Below are positions 8,298 through 17,403 of a stretch of 64,000 nucleotides of DNA, in pieces. How positions within the stretch are numbered: position 1 is the stretch's first letter; the number at the start of each line of letters is the position of its first letter. The notes under the pieces were generated by a model. That model was not told the DNA's origin and ran no database searches. It was given only the letters and a program-made list of their open reading frames with translations. Both the position numbers and the translations under genes were made by a program. This stretch comes from Bdellovibrio bacteriovorus. GTDB taxonomy: Bacteria > Bdellovibrionota > Bdellovibrionia > Bdellovibrionales > Bdellovibrionaceae. The DNA is taken from assembly GCF_001592745.1 (NCBI RefSeq), contig NZ_LUKD01000006.1:1-64000 (forward strand), written 5' to 3'.

Positions 8298-9220
8298 AAA
8301 TTTATAAACTTTCTTTCTTGAGACGAATGTTCTGCGGCTTCAATAAGCTTCAGTACAGACATCCCATCATCAAAAGAACTTAAAGATTGAGTTCTTCCTT
8401 CAATAAGAGACCGCGCTTGCTCTAAGTAAGTGTCGGCAACTTTTAAATTGTCCAGCACGACTTCAGAATTAATCATCAGACGTCCTGCAACCATATCGAC
8501 AAATAAAGTTGCATCCTGACAGTGAACGAGAATTGTTCTTCGAGCGACACGATCTAAATAATTAATGCTCACAACGACATGGGGACTCTTTTGAGTTTTT
8601 CCTAAAAGAGTGAATACATCATCTGAATCAATCTCAAGATTGCTGAAGTGTCCACCTTGAGCCGCTAGATATTCGAAATTCCCAAAAAGCCACTGGGTAT
8701 AATCAAGCTCATGACTAAGATCGCGTAAGACGCCTCCACCTTGGTCTTTTTTTGCAGAGTAGACTTCACGATAATCACGTTGAGGCCGCCAACCCGGAAG
8801 ATACTGCCCGCAATAGACATGAGCGGTTACAACTTCACGGTTCTTCAACTCCTCTTTCAAGCGGGTCAACAGAGGGCTCCGTCTCAAATTATAAGCGACA
8901 TAAAGTCCGGCAAACGAGTGTTTAAAAGAAATGACTTTGTCCGCTAAAGGTTTTTCAACCAAGACGATACCCTTGAATCCCGCTAGCTTTAAGTTTTCCA
9001 ACGCTGCGAGATGCTTATCCGTGCTATTCGCGACGACAACAATACCCGGATTATACTCAACAACTGCCGACGAAACATCTCGATAAATTTTTTGATGAGT
9101 TACGTCTTGTTGGGTAACTACGGCTACTTCAGCGCCTGCAGCTTCAAACGCCCCGAGATGACGTTTGCCGATACTTCCGTACCCAACAATCAGAACCTTT
9201 TCCGCGGAAGTGCTAGCCAC
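8294..9220 (-). CDS. ptmF: Gfo/Idh/MocA-family oxidoreductase, PtmF-like
   Basis: This is an NAD(P)-dependent dehydrogenase with a Rossmann GYGSIGKRH loop and a VEKPLA segment typical of the Gfo/Idh/MocA family. I place the start at GTG 9220: AGGG lies 8 bases upstream, the start overlaps the ptmE stop by 8 bases, and the protein then begins just before the Rossmann strand (308 residues). A start at 9265 would intrude 50 bases into ptmE. In Campylobacter the equivalent gene sits between ptmE and ptmB, and its exact reaction is unclear. A role in a modified legionaminic acid precursor is inferred from position. Confidence 0.72.
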   Translation of the reverse strand: MASTSAEKVLIVGYGSIGKRHLGAFEAAGAEVAVVTQQDVTHQKIYRDVSSAVVEYNPGIVVVANSTDKHLAALENLKLAGFKGIVLVEKPLADKVISFKHSFAGLYVAYNLRRSPLLTRLKEELKNREVVTAHVYCGQYLPGWRPQRDYREVYSAKKDQGGGVLRDLSHELDYTQWLFGNFEYLAAQGGHFSNLEIDSDDVFTLLGKTQKSPHVVVSINYLDRVARRTILVHCQDATLFVDMVAGRLMINSEVVLDNLKVADTYLEQARSLIEGRTQSLSSFDDGMSVLKLIEAAEHSSQERKFINL

Positions 9221-10265
9221 CGAAATAACCCTCGAAATCCGCCTGCGCGCGATGGAAATCCTCAAGACGTCCTATATCAACCCAATAATCTTTCAGCTTG
9301 AAGCAACGGACCAGATTGTCCTCTTTCTTTAGTACGGTAAAGAGACTTGGCATATCAAAGAACTGCCCCTGCGGAACGTGAGTCAACGCTTCTGGAGAAA
9401 GAATGTAAATACCCGCATTTACGAAAGTCAGCTCTTTGGGTTTCTCTTCAATAGAAAGAATCTTATCGCCGTCAACCTTCACAACGCCGTACGGAATTTC
9501 CACATAGTGCTCACGCACTGCCATTGTCGCGGCCGCCCCCGTAGAAACGTGTGCATCCAACATTTCGGCAAAATTAGCTCGCGTTAAGATATCGCCATTC
9601 ATAACAAAGAAAGGCTCTTGTGGTTTATTTTTCAACATCGAAAGCCCGCCGCACGTCCCCAGAGGAGTGTCTTCGTGAAGATACTCGATAGAGACTCCCC
9701 ACTTTTCGCCATCCCGGAAATGCTCTTGAATCATTTCAGCACGATAGTTCACGACAAAAACAAACTTATGGAAGCCCAGCTCGCTAAAGCGTCGAACAAT
9801 AGTCTCTAAAATAGGACGTCCGCCGACTCTTAGTAAAGGCTTTGGCATATTGTCCGTCAAAGGGCTTAAACGTTTTCCAAAGCCGCCGACCATTAGAATC
9901 ACTTTATTGTTGCGCTTAATAAGACCTAAAAGCTCATCTGAACCTTCGATACGCACGATGCGGCCGTTGTTATCCAAGACAGGCAGATGACGAATATTCC
10001 ACTGACGCATCTTTGCGAGAACTTCATTTTTCGGTACACCTTCACCGATCGATTTAGGCGTGCGGTTCATAAATGTCTCGATTTGTTGATCCATTTGCGC
10101 GGACTTCAACAAAGCACGGCGGATATCGCCATCCGTTAAAGCGCCAACCAACCGACCATCTCTATCTACAACAAAGCAGATCTGCAGAGAGTTTTTATCA
10201 ATAATCTCCATGGCGCGACGAAGAGTGTCTTGTGGCGAAACGAAAATATCGGATGTAGCCTTCAT
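9213..10265 (-). CDS. ptmE: Glucosamine-1-phosphate guanylyltransferase (PtmE) with CBS pair
   Basis: This 350-residue protein has two CBS domains (about residues 1-115) fused to a sugar nucleotidyltransferase domain (about 118-350). The pyrophosphorylase loop reads GGFGKRLSPLTDNMPKPLL. In the legionaminic acid pathway PtmE makes GDP-glucosamine from glucosamine-1-phosphate, which commits the sugar to the GDP-linked route rather than the UDP route of pseudaminic acid. The CBS pair may sense an adenine nucleotide. The gene starts 17 bases after legG and ends in an 8-base overlap with ptmF. Confidence 0.85.
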   Translation of the reverse strand: MKATSDIFVSPQDTLRRAMEIIDKNSLQICFVVDRDGRLVGALTDGDIRRALLKSAQMDQQIETFMNRTPKSIGEGVPKNEVLAKMRQWNIRHLPVLDNNGRIVRIEGSDELLGLIKRNNKVILMVGGFGKRLSPLTDNMPKPLLRVGGRPILETIVRRFSELGFHKFVFVVNYRAEMIQEHFRDGEKWGVSIEYLHEDTPLGTCGGLSMLKNKPQEPFFVMNGDILTRANFAEMLDAHVSTGAAATMAVREHYVEIPYGVVKVDGDKILSIEEKPKELTFVNAGIYILSPEALTHVPQGQFFDMPSLFTVLKKEDNLVRCFKLKDYWVDIGRLEDFHRAQADFEGYFGG

Positions 10266-10282
10266 ATAAACCCCAAGTATCC

Positions 10283-11449
10283 TTAAATTTTATAGTCAAA
10301 GAACATTTTTTTCGGGAAAGATTTAAATTCGATCCGCTGAAGAATGTTCATCATCTTGTCAGCGGCATTCCCACTTCCGTAGACAGAAAATGATCGTGCT
10401 CCATTTTCTTGTTTAAACTTCAATGCAGCATCCATAGCTTTGGCAATTTCATTACTTTTCCCATCAACATTAAAAACCGACGCAGCCATCTCGCGACCTT
10501 TTTGCCTGTCTCCAATGTTGACTGTTGGAGTACCCAAGGCCGGTGCTTCGATAATACCGCTCGAGGAATTTCCCGCGACAACAGAGGCAAGATTTAACAA
10601 AGATAAATAGCGCTTCATTCCCAAAGAATAAACATAGGCCGTCGTTTTTGGATGGTGACTTACAAAAGAGTCAATTGCTTTGTGAATTTCTTCGTTACCG
10701 TGATCTGCATTAGCGCGCGTAAAAACAACTGTTGTGTTACCTTCTTTAATTTTTTCATCCAGCACCGTTAAGAGAGCCGCCACCTGTTCACGGTCTTTTT
10801 CCGGGTTCAATGTCTCGGGATGATAGGTAACTGCAATAACTCGCTCCTGAAGCGTAATTCCGAGACTTGCCTCGAGCTCTTCTTTGGAAAGTAACGGAAT
10901 CTTTTTGATATTATCCACACCCAACGCGCCAACATCGTGCACCCTATCTGGAGCTTCCCCTAATGAAAGAACACGCTCGCGATATCTTGAAGATGCCACA
11001 AAATGGATATAAGAAAGCTTCGTGATACAGTGACGGTAAGCCTCATCTAATGCTCCTTCGGTCACTTCTCCGCCGTGCAAATGGACGAGAGGAATTCCCA
11101 AACCGTTACAAGCAATAGCGAAAGACAATGCTTCGTATCTGTCTCCCAAAATCACGGCGACATCAGGCTTATCCTGGGCCAAAGCCTTCGCAAATCGTAC
11201 TAACGAGTTCCCCATAATACCGAGATGTGAAACCTCTGAAGAATCATTCATATCGATTTTAATTTGATAATAAGGCTTAAACCCCTGAGATATGATTTCC
11301 TGAACCGTCTGACCGTGTTCTTCCAGTAAATGCGTTCCCGTTACAAAAAGACGCAATTCGAATCCGCTCTCTTTCTCCAAGCGCTCAATTAACGGCGTCA
11401 GAATTCCGTAATCCGCTCTAGTACTAGTAAATACGCAGATCTTAGTCAT
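10283..11449 (-). CDS. legG: Hydrolysing NDP-sugar 2-epimerase (LegG/NeuC family)
   Basis: LegG removes GDP and epimerises C2 of the 2,4-diacetamido-2,4,6-trideoxy sugar. The start at ATG 11449 gives 388 residues beginning MTKICVFTSTRADYG, the family-typical N-terminus. Upstream in-frame starts reach into legI. AGGAG lies 13 bases upstream, rather far, but the start overlaps the legI stop by 8 bases, which suggests coupling. The HLHGGEVTEGALDE segment and NSSSGIIEAP near the C-terminus are signatures of UDP-GlcNAc 2-epimerase-like enzymes. Confidence 0.87.
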   Translation of the reverse strand: MTKICVFTSTRADYGILTPLIERLEKESGFELRLFVTGTHLLEEHGQTVQEIISQGFKPYYQIKIDMNDSSEVSHLGIMGNSLVRFAKALAQDKPDVAVILGDRYEALSFAIACNGLGIPLVHLHGGEVTEGALDEAYRHCITKLSYIHFVASSRYRERVLSLGEAPDRVHDVGALGVDNIKKIPLLSKEELEASLGITLQERVIAVTYHPETLNPEKDREQVAALLTVLDEKIKEGNTTVVFTRANADHGNEEIHKAIDSFVSHHPKTTAYVYSLGMKRYLSLLNLASVVAGNSSSGIIEAPALGTPTVNIGDRQKGREMAASVFNVDGKSNEIAKAMDAALKFKQENGARSFSVYGSGNAADKMMNILQRIEFKSFPKKMFFDYKI

Positions 11450-12449
11450 GGATAAGTTCATTCTCCTGGTAATCGCGCGAAGACTTTTGCCCAATGAACT
11501 CATACCAGCGCATAGGTGATACACCTGAGCCCGGTCTACGTGTTGTTAGATTTTCAGAGGTAAAGACTTCTCCCGCCTTAATGGCTTTTTTTGCGACTAA
11601 AGACTTTCGAGCGACAGCTCGATTCTTCAATTCGCTGTCCGTGGGTCTTTTTTCGCTTCGGCCTAGCGCTTGGTTGATATTGCGAATGGCTTCAACCATA
11701 GCTTTCAGCTCAGCAGGCTCTAAGGAGGCTTTGTGATCGGGGCCTGCAGCGTTACGATCTAATGTAAAATGTTTTTCAATTACTTTTGCTCCAAGAGCTG
11801 TCGCGGCTATAGGAACTTCTATTCCCATGGTATGATCCGAATAACCAAAAGAAACGTTCAGCCTTTCGCCCAAAGTCTTCATCGCACGCAAGTTCACGTC
11901 AGACATTTGCGTAGGATAGTCCGTATTACAGTGCAGAACTGTGATTTTCTCCAACGGAAGTCCCACGCCTGTGAGAACTTTGATCGCAGCTTGAACTTCA
12001 TCAAAATCTGCCATTCCGGTAGAGACAATAACAGGTTCACCTCTTCGTCCGATAATCTCAAGATAAGGAAGGTTGGTTATTTCTCCGCTAGGAACTTTCC
12101 ATTGCCCCATGTTCAGAGTTTCGAGAAATGCCAGACTTTCAAAATCAAATGCCGTAGACAAAAAACGAATATTTCTTTTTCGACAATGTTCAATAAGAAC
12201 ATAGTGATCGTCGTAGCTCAGCTCCAGTTTTTTGAGCATGTTTAACTGTGATTGCTCTTCGCCGAGATTTCGCTTCTGATATTCAGCCATCACAGCAGAT
12301 TCGGTAACGAGATTCTTGGCTTTGAAAGTCTGAAACTTAACAATATCCGCACCCGCATCGACTGCGACATCAACAAGTTTTAATGCAGTCGCCAGGTCTC
12401 CGTTATGATTGACACCAGCTTCCGCTATGATGAGAGTTTCATTATTCAT
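11442..12449 (-). CDS. legI: Legionaminic acid synthase (LegI/NeuB family)
   Basis: This 335-residue enzyme condenses the released 6-deoxy-diacetamido-mannose with phosphoenolpyruvate to make legionaminic acid. The NeuB barrel begins IIAEAGVNHNGD and includes VKFQTFKA; the barrel segments KVPSGEITNLP and HCNTDYPT are clear. A C-terminal antifreeze-like SAF domain (about 275-335, RKSLVAKKAIKAGE) closes the active site. The start overlaps legH by 8 bases. NeuB and PseI homologues share these motifs, so assignment to legionaminic acid rests on the neighbouring legB, legC, legH, legG and ptmE. Confidence 0.88.
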   Translation of the reverse strand: MNNETLIIAEAGVNHNGDLATALKLVDVAVDAGADIVKFQTFKAKNLVTESAVMAEYQKRNLGEEQSQLNMLKKLELSYDDHYVLIEHCRKRNIRFLSTAFDFESLAFLETLNMGQWKVPSGEITNLPYLEIIGRRGEPVIVSTGMADFDEVQAAIKVLTGVGLPLEKITVLHCNTDYPTQMSDVNLRAMKTLGERLNVSFGYSDHTMGIEVPIAATALGAKVIEKHFTLDRNAAGPDHKASLEPAELKAMVEAIRNINQALGRSEKRPTDSELKNRAVARKSLVAKKAIKAGEVFTSENLTTRRPGSGVSPMRWYEFIGQKSSRDYQENELIHD

Positions 12450-13032
12450 AACTCACCTTATGGAATACTCCTGCGCTTAATACAGAGTTCGCTGCAACTT
12501 TGAGCCCTTCTTTAAGAACGGCATTACTGCCGATAAAGCTTCCTTCTTGAACGTTGCAACCGCCATTAATTACGGCTGCTGTTGAAACATGACAGTGACT
12601 GCCAACAACCGAATCGTGTTCAATCAAGGACTTTGTATTGACGATACAATTAACGCCTATGATCGCGTTCGCATTCACGAGGGCGTCATGAAGAACAATA
12701 GTTCCCTCACCGATTGAAGCTGATGCGGAAACATAAGCTCGCGGCGAAATCACAGTTGCAAGTTGGGCACCAAGATTCACAAGTTGTTGAAAAATCTTTT
12801 TACGCAACTGCGGCGTTTTAATCTGCCCCACCGTTATTAAAAAAAATGTTTCTTTATTGATATACTTGGGCAAATCCGCGTCCGTTCCAATTATGGGAAC
12901 GCCATTCAACGTAGATCCTACCTTCTCGGCCAGATCAAAGATACCGCGAATGTTAAAGACACCAGTCGCTCGAATAACGTCGATACAGGAAGCACAATGG
13001 CCTCCCGCCCCTATGAGATAGAGATCTTTCAC
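12442..13032 (-). CDS. legH: Sugar O/N-acetyltransferase (LegH/PglD/NeuD family)
   Basis: This 196-residue left-handed beta-helix acetyltransferase has an N-terminal Rossmann-like domain with LIGAGGHC and hexapeptide repeats from about residue 90 to the end. The catalytic His is in IEHDS. PglD and LegH acetylate the 4-amino group made by the upstream aminotransferase. Its start overlaps legC by 4 bases and its end overlaps legI by 8. NeuD-type O-acetylation is an alternative, but the position between legC and legI favours LegH. Confidence 0.82.
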   Translation of the reverse strand: MKDLYLIGAGGHCASCIDVIRATGVFNIRGIFDLAEKVGSTLNGVPIIGTDADLPKYINKETFFLITVGQIKTPQLRKKIFQQLVNLGAQLATVISPRAYVSASASIGEGTIVLHDALVNANAIIGVNCIVNTKSLIEHDSVVGSHCHVSTAAVINGGCNVQEGSFIGSNAVLKEGLKVAANSVLSAGVFHKVSYE

Positions 13033-14171
13033 GAATGCCTCACACTGCTTGGAATATTAACGATCCGATCAGCCAGCGATCGAGCGACGGTCAAATCTTC
13101 ACTGTATGCAGATTTATACATGGGTAGGTCCGGCATAAGATTCCAAACCGGTCTGGTCATCACACCTTGACGATTTGTCTCATGCAAAAAGGCATCTCTT
13201 TCTTTTCGGTCGCTTAAAAGAATAGCGTTCAGCCAATAATTGGATTTTGCCTTCTCAGGTTCGACAAAAAATTGAATGCCTTTTTTCTCGAAAAACTGCC
13301 TATACATCTCAGCCGTCGCTCTTTTGTTTTCCACAAAAAATGGAAGCTGCTCTAACTGACCGACAATCAGTGCCGCGTTCAAGTTAGGCATACGATAGTT
13401 GAAACCGATCTCGTCATGGAAAAATTCCCACGCGTGTGGAACCTTTGCCGTTGTCGTTAAATGCTTGGCTCTCTTCCCCAGGGCCTCATCATTTGTAACC
13501 AACATCCCGCCGCCACCGGAGGTTATAATTTTGTTTCCATTAAAACTGAAAACTCCGATTTTACCAAAAAGACCTGTATGAACCCCGTTATAAAAACTCC
13601 CGAGAGACTCGGCAGCATCTTCGATAACGGGAACGTTATAGGAATCGCAGATCTTTACAATGTCTTCAATTTTTACGGGATGACCAAAGACGTGCATGGG
13701 TAGACAAGCCATAATCCGACGCCCTGTCTTCTTATTATAGCAAACACCTGCTCTGACTTCCGCATGAGATTCTAGAAACCTATGCAGAGATATCACTGAC
13801 AGCCCTAGAGTTTCGGCGTCGCTGTCGAGAAAAACAGGATGAGCTCCACAATAAGAAATAGCATTCGGTGTCGCCACAAAAGTCAGGGCTTGAGTCAGAA
13901 CTTCATCCCCGTGAGAAACACCTAAAAGGTGCAGAGCCGCATGTAGAGCCGAAGTTCCATTCCCCGTCACGACTGCTTTTTTTGCTCCGACGTACTTTGC
14001 GAATTCAACTTCAAAACGATCTACAAATGCGCCTACTGAAGAAACAAATGTCGAGTCAATAGCTTCATTGACGTATTTTTTTTCATTACCAGAAAAGATC
14101 GGAGCATGCAGGGGAATAAACTTTTCACCCTTATATAAATCCTGAATAAAACTAATAACGTCATTAAACAT
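13029..14171 (-). CDS. legC: PLP-dependent sugar 4-aminotransferase (LegC, DegT family)
   Basis: I start at ATG 14171, which overlaps the legB stop by 8 bases and gives 380 residues; a longer frame to 14249 runs back into legB. The DegT/DnrJ fold is clear: GNGTSALHAAL binds PLP phosphate, EDAAESLGS carries the pyridine-binding Asp, and FNGNKIITSGGGG contains the Schiff-base lysine. LegC should aminate the 4-keto product of LegB using glutamate. Confidence 0.86.
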   Translation of the reverse strand: MFNDVISFIQDLYKGEKFIPLHAPIFSGNEKKYVNEAIDSTFVSSVGAFVDRFEVEFAKYVGAKKAVVTGNGTSALHAALHLLGVSHGDEVLTQALTFVATPNAISYCGAHPVFLDSDAETLGLSVISLHRFLESHAEVRAGVCYNKKTGRRIMACLPMHVFGHPVKIEDIVKICDSYNVPVIEDAAESLGSFYNGVHTGLFGKIGVFSFNGNKIITSGGGGMLVTNDEALGKRAKHLTTTAKVPHAWEFFHDEIGFNYRMPNLNAALIVGQLEQLPFFVENKRATAEMYRQFFEKKGIQFFVEPEKAKSNYWLNAILLSDRKERDAFLHETNRQGVMTRPVWNLMPDLPMYKSAYSEDLTVARSLADRIVNIPSSVRHS

Positions 14172-15147
14172 TATAAATATCTGCCTTATACTTCGCCAGA
14201 TTCTGCTTGTCGGTGAACCACTCAATTGTTCTGCGAAGCCCTTCTTCAATTGAAACTTCAGGCTTAAAACCAGTCATTGAATGAATTTGCGTATTGTCGC
14301 ACCAGAGACGATGAACCTCGGAATTCTTGGGACGAACGCGTTCGGCATCATGAATAATCTTAACATCCGACTGCATAATTTTTTTGATCAACTCAAGGGT
14401 GTCTTTGATGGAAATTTCAAAATTCGATCCAATGTTGACAGTCTTGCCAACAGTCGCCTGAGACTTCGCCAATGCCAAGAAACCGCGGCAGGTATCTGAA
14501 ACATAGTTAAAGTCGCGTGTTGGCGTCATATCGCCCAAATTGATTTCTTTTTTCCCAGACGCAATCTGAGAAATAATAGTAGGAATCACTGCGCGTGCAG
14601 ACTGACGAGGGCCATACGTATTGAAGGGACGTGCAATTGTTAGCGGAAGATTGAAGGAGTTAAAGAAACTCATAGCCATGGCATCTGCCGCTATCTTGGA
14701 TGCACTATAAGGGGATTGAGGCTGCAAGGGATGTTTTTCATCGATAGGAACATACTGAGCTGTCCCGTACACTTCACTTGTTGATGTGTGAATAATACGC
14801 GAAACCCCTGCATCCATAGCCGCTTTACACATATTCAAAGTACCAGTGACATTAGTTTCAACATAACTTTGTGGAGCGATGTAAGAAAAGGGAATTGCAA
14901 TAAGAGCGGCTAGATGAAAAACAACATCTACATTCTTCGAAATCTCTTTGCAGAAAAAAGGATCACGAACGTCTCCCGTCACAACTTCGATGTCTTGCTT
15001 TATGGGCGAAGAATCTAACCAACCCCAGGAATTAAAAGAGTTGTATTGTGCCAATGCACGTACATCATATCCTTCGGCCACCAACATTTCAGTTAAATGA
15101 GAACCAATAAAACCATCAGCACCCGTAACAAGAACCTTTTTTGACAA
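14164..15147 (-). CDS. legB: NDP-N-acetylglucosamine 4,6-dehydratase (LegB)
   Basis: I start at TTG 15147 because GAGGTG lies 6 bases upstream and the protein then opens with KKVLVTGADGFIGSHL, the Rossmann loop. The in-frame extension to 15312 has no ribosome site. The 327-residue extended SDR has STSEVYG and YSASK, so the catalytic Ser/Thr, Tyr and Lys are present, along with the RPFNTYGPRQ and PTRDFNYV sugar-binding segments. LegB removes water from GDP-GlcNAc to give the 4-keto-6-deoxy sugar, the first step after PtmE and acetylation. It opens the twelve-gene operon. Confidence 0.86.
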   Translation of the reverse strand: MSKKVLVTGADGFIGSHLTEMLVAEGYDVRALAQYNSFNSWGWLDSSPIKQDIEVVTGDVRDPFFCKEISKNVDVVFHLAALIAIPFSYIAPQSYVETNVTGTLNMCKAAMDAGVSRIIHTSTSEVYGTAQYVPIDEKHPLQPQSPYSASKIAADAMAMSFFNSFNLPLTIARPFNTYGPRQSARAVIPTIISQIASGKKEINLGDMTPTRDFNYVSDTCRGFLALAKSQATVGKTVNIGSNFEISIKDTLELIKKIMQSDVKIIHDAERVRPKNSEVHRLWCDNTQIHSMTGFKPEVSIEEGLRRTIEWFTDKQNLAKYKADIYNV

Positions 15148-15984
15148 AACAACACCTCGCTGAGCCGCAAATCTTATCTCTGAGGAATTCTTGAGTCTAT
15201 TCAAAGGATTAAATGACTTAAAGCAATATTCTGACGTACAAAAAACTCTGCAGCTTAGTTCGCAATTGTATATAAAGAGGCTGTTGGGCGTCGCATTAAA
15301 AATGCTGAACACACCACCTTCTCAAAACCCAATTAATGCGTAATACCGATAACAAACCTCGGTGTAAAATCGACTCATTCCTGAGAGAGTGTGTACCCCA
15401 CATCATTTTTTCGACATGGTAAAGTTCTTTGTTATGTCATATTGAATTCTGCATTCACCTAAAGTCTCTAATTTTGAGCAACAACACTCCCTCACTGATG
15501 GTTGCGAAATCTTTTAAGATCTATCTACATTTACCCTGCGTCCGACTCAATCACGACGCTCGCGACCCAGCGCTTTTGGTTTAAACTAATGAACAGAACA
15601 CATCTTCCAAACAACTGGTTGAACATGCTTACAAAGCCTGAATGCATCCATTAGCAAATGAACAATAAATTTTCTATTGAAAGATCAAACGACTCGATCC
15701 ACTCAATGCCGAGACAATATCACGCATACTCGAGTTTACAACTAACTGCTCTTGCCTTAACTTTTCTAGAACATAAAAAAATAGTATTCAGCTAGTGTTA
15801 AGATTTTTTTCACTTAATTAAGTGTCGAGTAAGCAACTTCTTATAATGAATCTGGTCGCGTTCGATTTGTAGGTTTATACATCAAGCTAAATAAGGACCA
15901 TAAGAAAGATCGCCGCGCGTCATCACATCTTTAGAAAACCAACGCTAAGCATTGACTTATAATTAAGAGTACTATCACTGTGTA
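15148..15984. other. Long divergent intergenic region upstream of the leg operon
   Basis: About 840 bases lie between divergent legB and the ligase-like gene, with no convincing coding frame. It must hold the promoters of both sides, but I see no clear -35/-10 pair. A TATAAT at 15958-15963 is the best -10-like match toward the ligase gene and lacks a good -35 element. I found no ops/JUMPstart-like element. The region looks as AT-rich as the flanking glycan genes and could also contain remnants of lost genes. Confidence 0.5.
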
Positions 15985-16023
15985 ATGCTACTACAACTAT
16001 CAAATGACGGTTTTTATTTTACT

Positions 16024-17313
16024 ATGCATGAAACAAAACACAATCTGGTATCTACCCTAGCAACGATACTATTCACTCTTTGTCTTGTTGTAAGTTTGTT
16101 CTCTAGAAACCTAGGCGAGTATTCGTTCGACCTTATTATTATATTCATTATTATTGTGACGCTGGCTAAAGCAACACCTTGGTCATGGAACACCCTTAGC
16201 TATCATACGGGGTTCTATAAATGGGTATATTTTTTTTACTTTTGGATATTTTTAACGATTCTATTAAACCCTCCAATTCATGTAAAAAGTTTTGGATATT
16301 TGTTAGAGTTTCTTTGGATTCCAGCTTTGCCATTATTTGCTCGCGTACTTTCTTTGTGGCGTCCAGAAAAATTTTTTGTTCCGGCCTTTGCTATCATCAC
16401 TTCGATTTCCGTGTCCGCCATAATTGCACATTATTTTTTGGTACCAGAAAACCCTAATTTTTTTGGCTACCCAAATCGGCTCCAAGGGACATTTACAAAT
16501 ATAAATTTTTTAGCGCATTCTTATTTTTTAGTATTTCTTTTGGTATTAGGTCTGTTGGTCACGCACATTCAATCAAACCAGAGGCGCTTGGCTCTTATCT
16601 TAGGTTTTACAGCCCTAACTCTACTCTTATCCCTATTTTTGACATTTACCCGGACAATATGGATATCAGTAATACTGGCAATGCCTATTATGTGCTTCCT
16701 CGTAAACAAGAGGACTGCCCTGAGAATATTTTTAGCTTCGTGTGTAATTTTCGGAACGTTATTTATCTCGGACGCAGGAGGAACCAGGGGGCGCATTGTC
16801 CAAACTCTCTCAACAAATAAGGGCGACACGATTAGACTTACTCTGTGGAGAACTTCTCTAAAAATTTTCCGTGACAACCCCATTTTTGGAGTTGGCTATA
16901 TGAACAATAAACGGGATATCATGACGTACCTTAAAAAGTACGAGGAGCAGAATGTTACAACAGAATTTGACACACATCCGCACAATGAAATTCTATCGTT
17001 TCTAGCAGGGACTGGCCTTATAGGAACGGTTCTGTACATAGGTAACTTCGTACTCTTCTTTTTACTTGGCTTAAAATCATTTCGGTTGGTCGGCTTGAAT
17101 GAGCCGGTAAAAAGAGGACTTCTACTTGGGGCAATCACTATACAGCCAGCTTTTTTGATTGCAGGTTTCGCAGATAATAACTTCGAAATTCACGTCGCCC
17201 GCAATTGGCTGGTTATCTCCTGGGCTATTTTAATTTGGATCGCTACTGAGACCAAAACTACTATAAATATAAATATTAAAAAACTATATAGAAAACCCGC
17301 TGTCACAAGGTAA
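16024..17313 (+). CDS. O-antigen ligase/polymerase (WaaL/Wzy_C)-like membrane protein
   Basis: This protein of about 429 residues (442 if it starts at 15985) has ten to twelve hydrophobic segments. The large periplasmic loop carries NPIFGVGY and, later, HPHNEILSFLAGTGLIG, the hallmark of the Wzy_C/O-antigen ligase superfamily. Such proteins transfer polyprenyl-linked glycans to lipid A core or protein, or polymerise them. Neither possible start has a clear ribosome site. It is followed, 90 bases later, by the arabinofuranose-donor cassette, so it could act on a glycan containing that sugar. Ligase and polymerase cannot be told apart here. Confidence 0.7.
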   Translation: MHETKHNLVSTLATILFTLCLVVSLFSRNLGEYSFDLIIIFIIIVTLAKATPWSWNTLSYHTGFYKWVYFFYFWIFLTILLNPPIHVKSFGYLLEFLWIPALPLFARVLSLWRPEKFFVPAFAIITSISVSAIIAHYFLVPENPNFFGYPNRLQGTFTNINFLAHSYFLVFLLVLGLLVTHIQSNQRRLALILGFTALTLLLSLFLTFTRTIWISVILAMPIMCFLVNKRTALRIFLASCVIFGTLFISDAGGTRGRIVQTLSTNKGDTIRLTLWRTSLKIFRDNPIFGVGYMNNKRDIMTYLKKYEEQNVTTEFDTHPHNEILSFLAGTGLIGTVLYIGNFVLFFLLGLKSFRLVGLNEPVKRGLLLGAITIQPAFLIAGFADNNFEIHVARNWLVISWAILIWIATETKTTININIKKLYRKPAVTR

Positions 17314-17403
17314 GGGACTCTGAAGATGTTGTGTCACCGCACCATTGCTTGCCATGCACAATTTAATCTTGCTCAAGTCCTTATAAATAAATAAATTGCC
17401 ACA

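Noticed and set aside
11769-12245. Plus-strand 158-codon frame
   Set aside because: It is antisense to legI, basic and Cys/His-rich by chance, with no start signal.
15952-15980. TTGACT followed by TATAAT as a promoter of the ligase-like gene
   Set aside because: The two boxes overlap in sequence, so they cannot be a -35/-10 pair; TATAAT alone is too weak to call.
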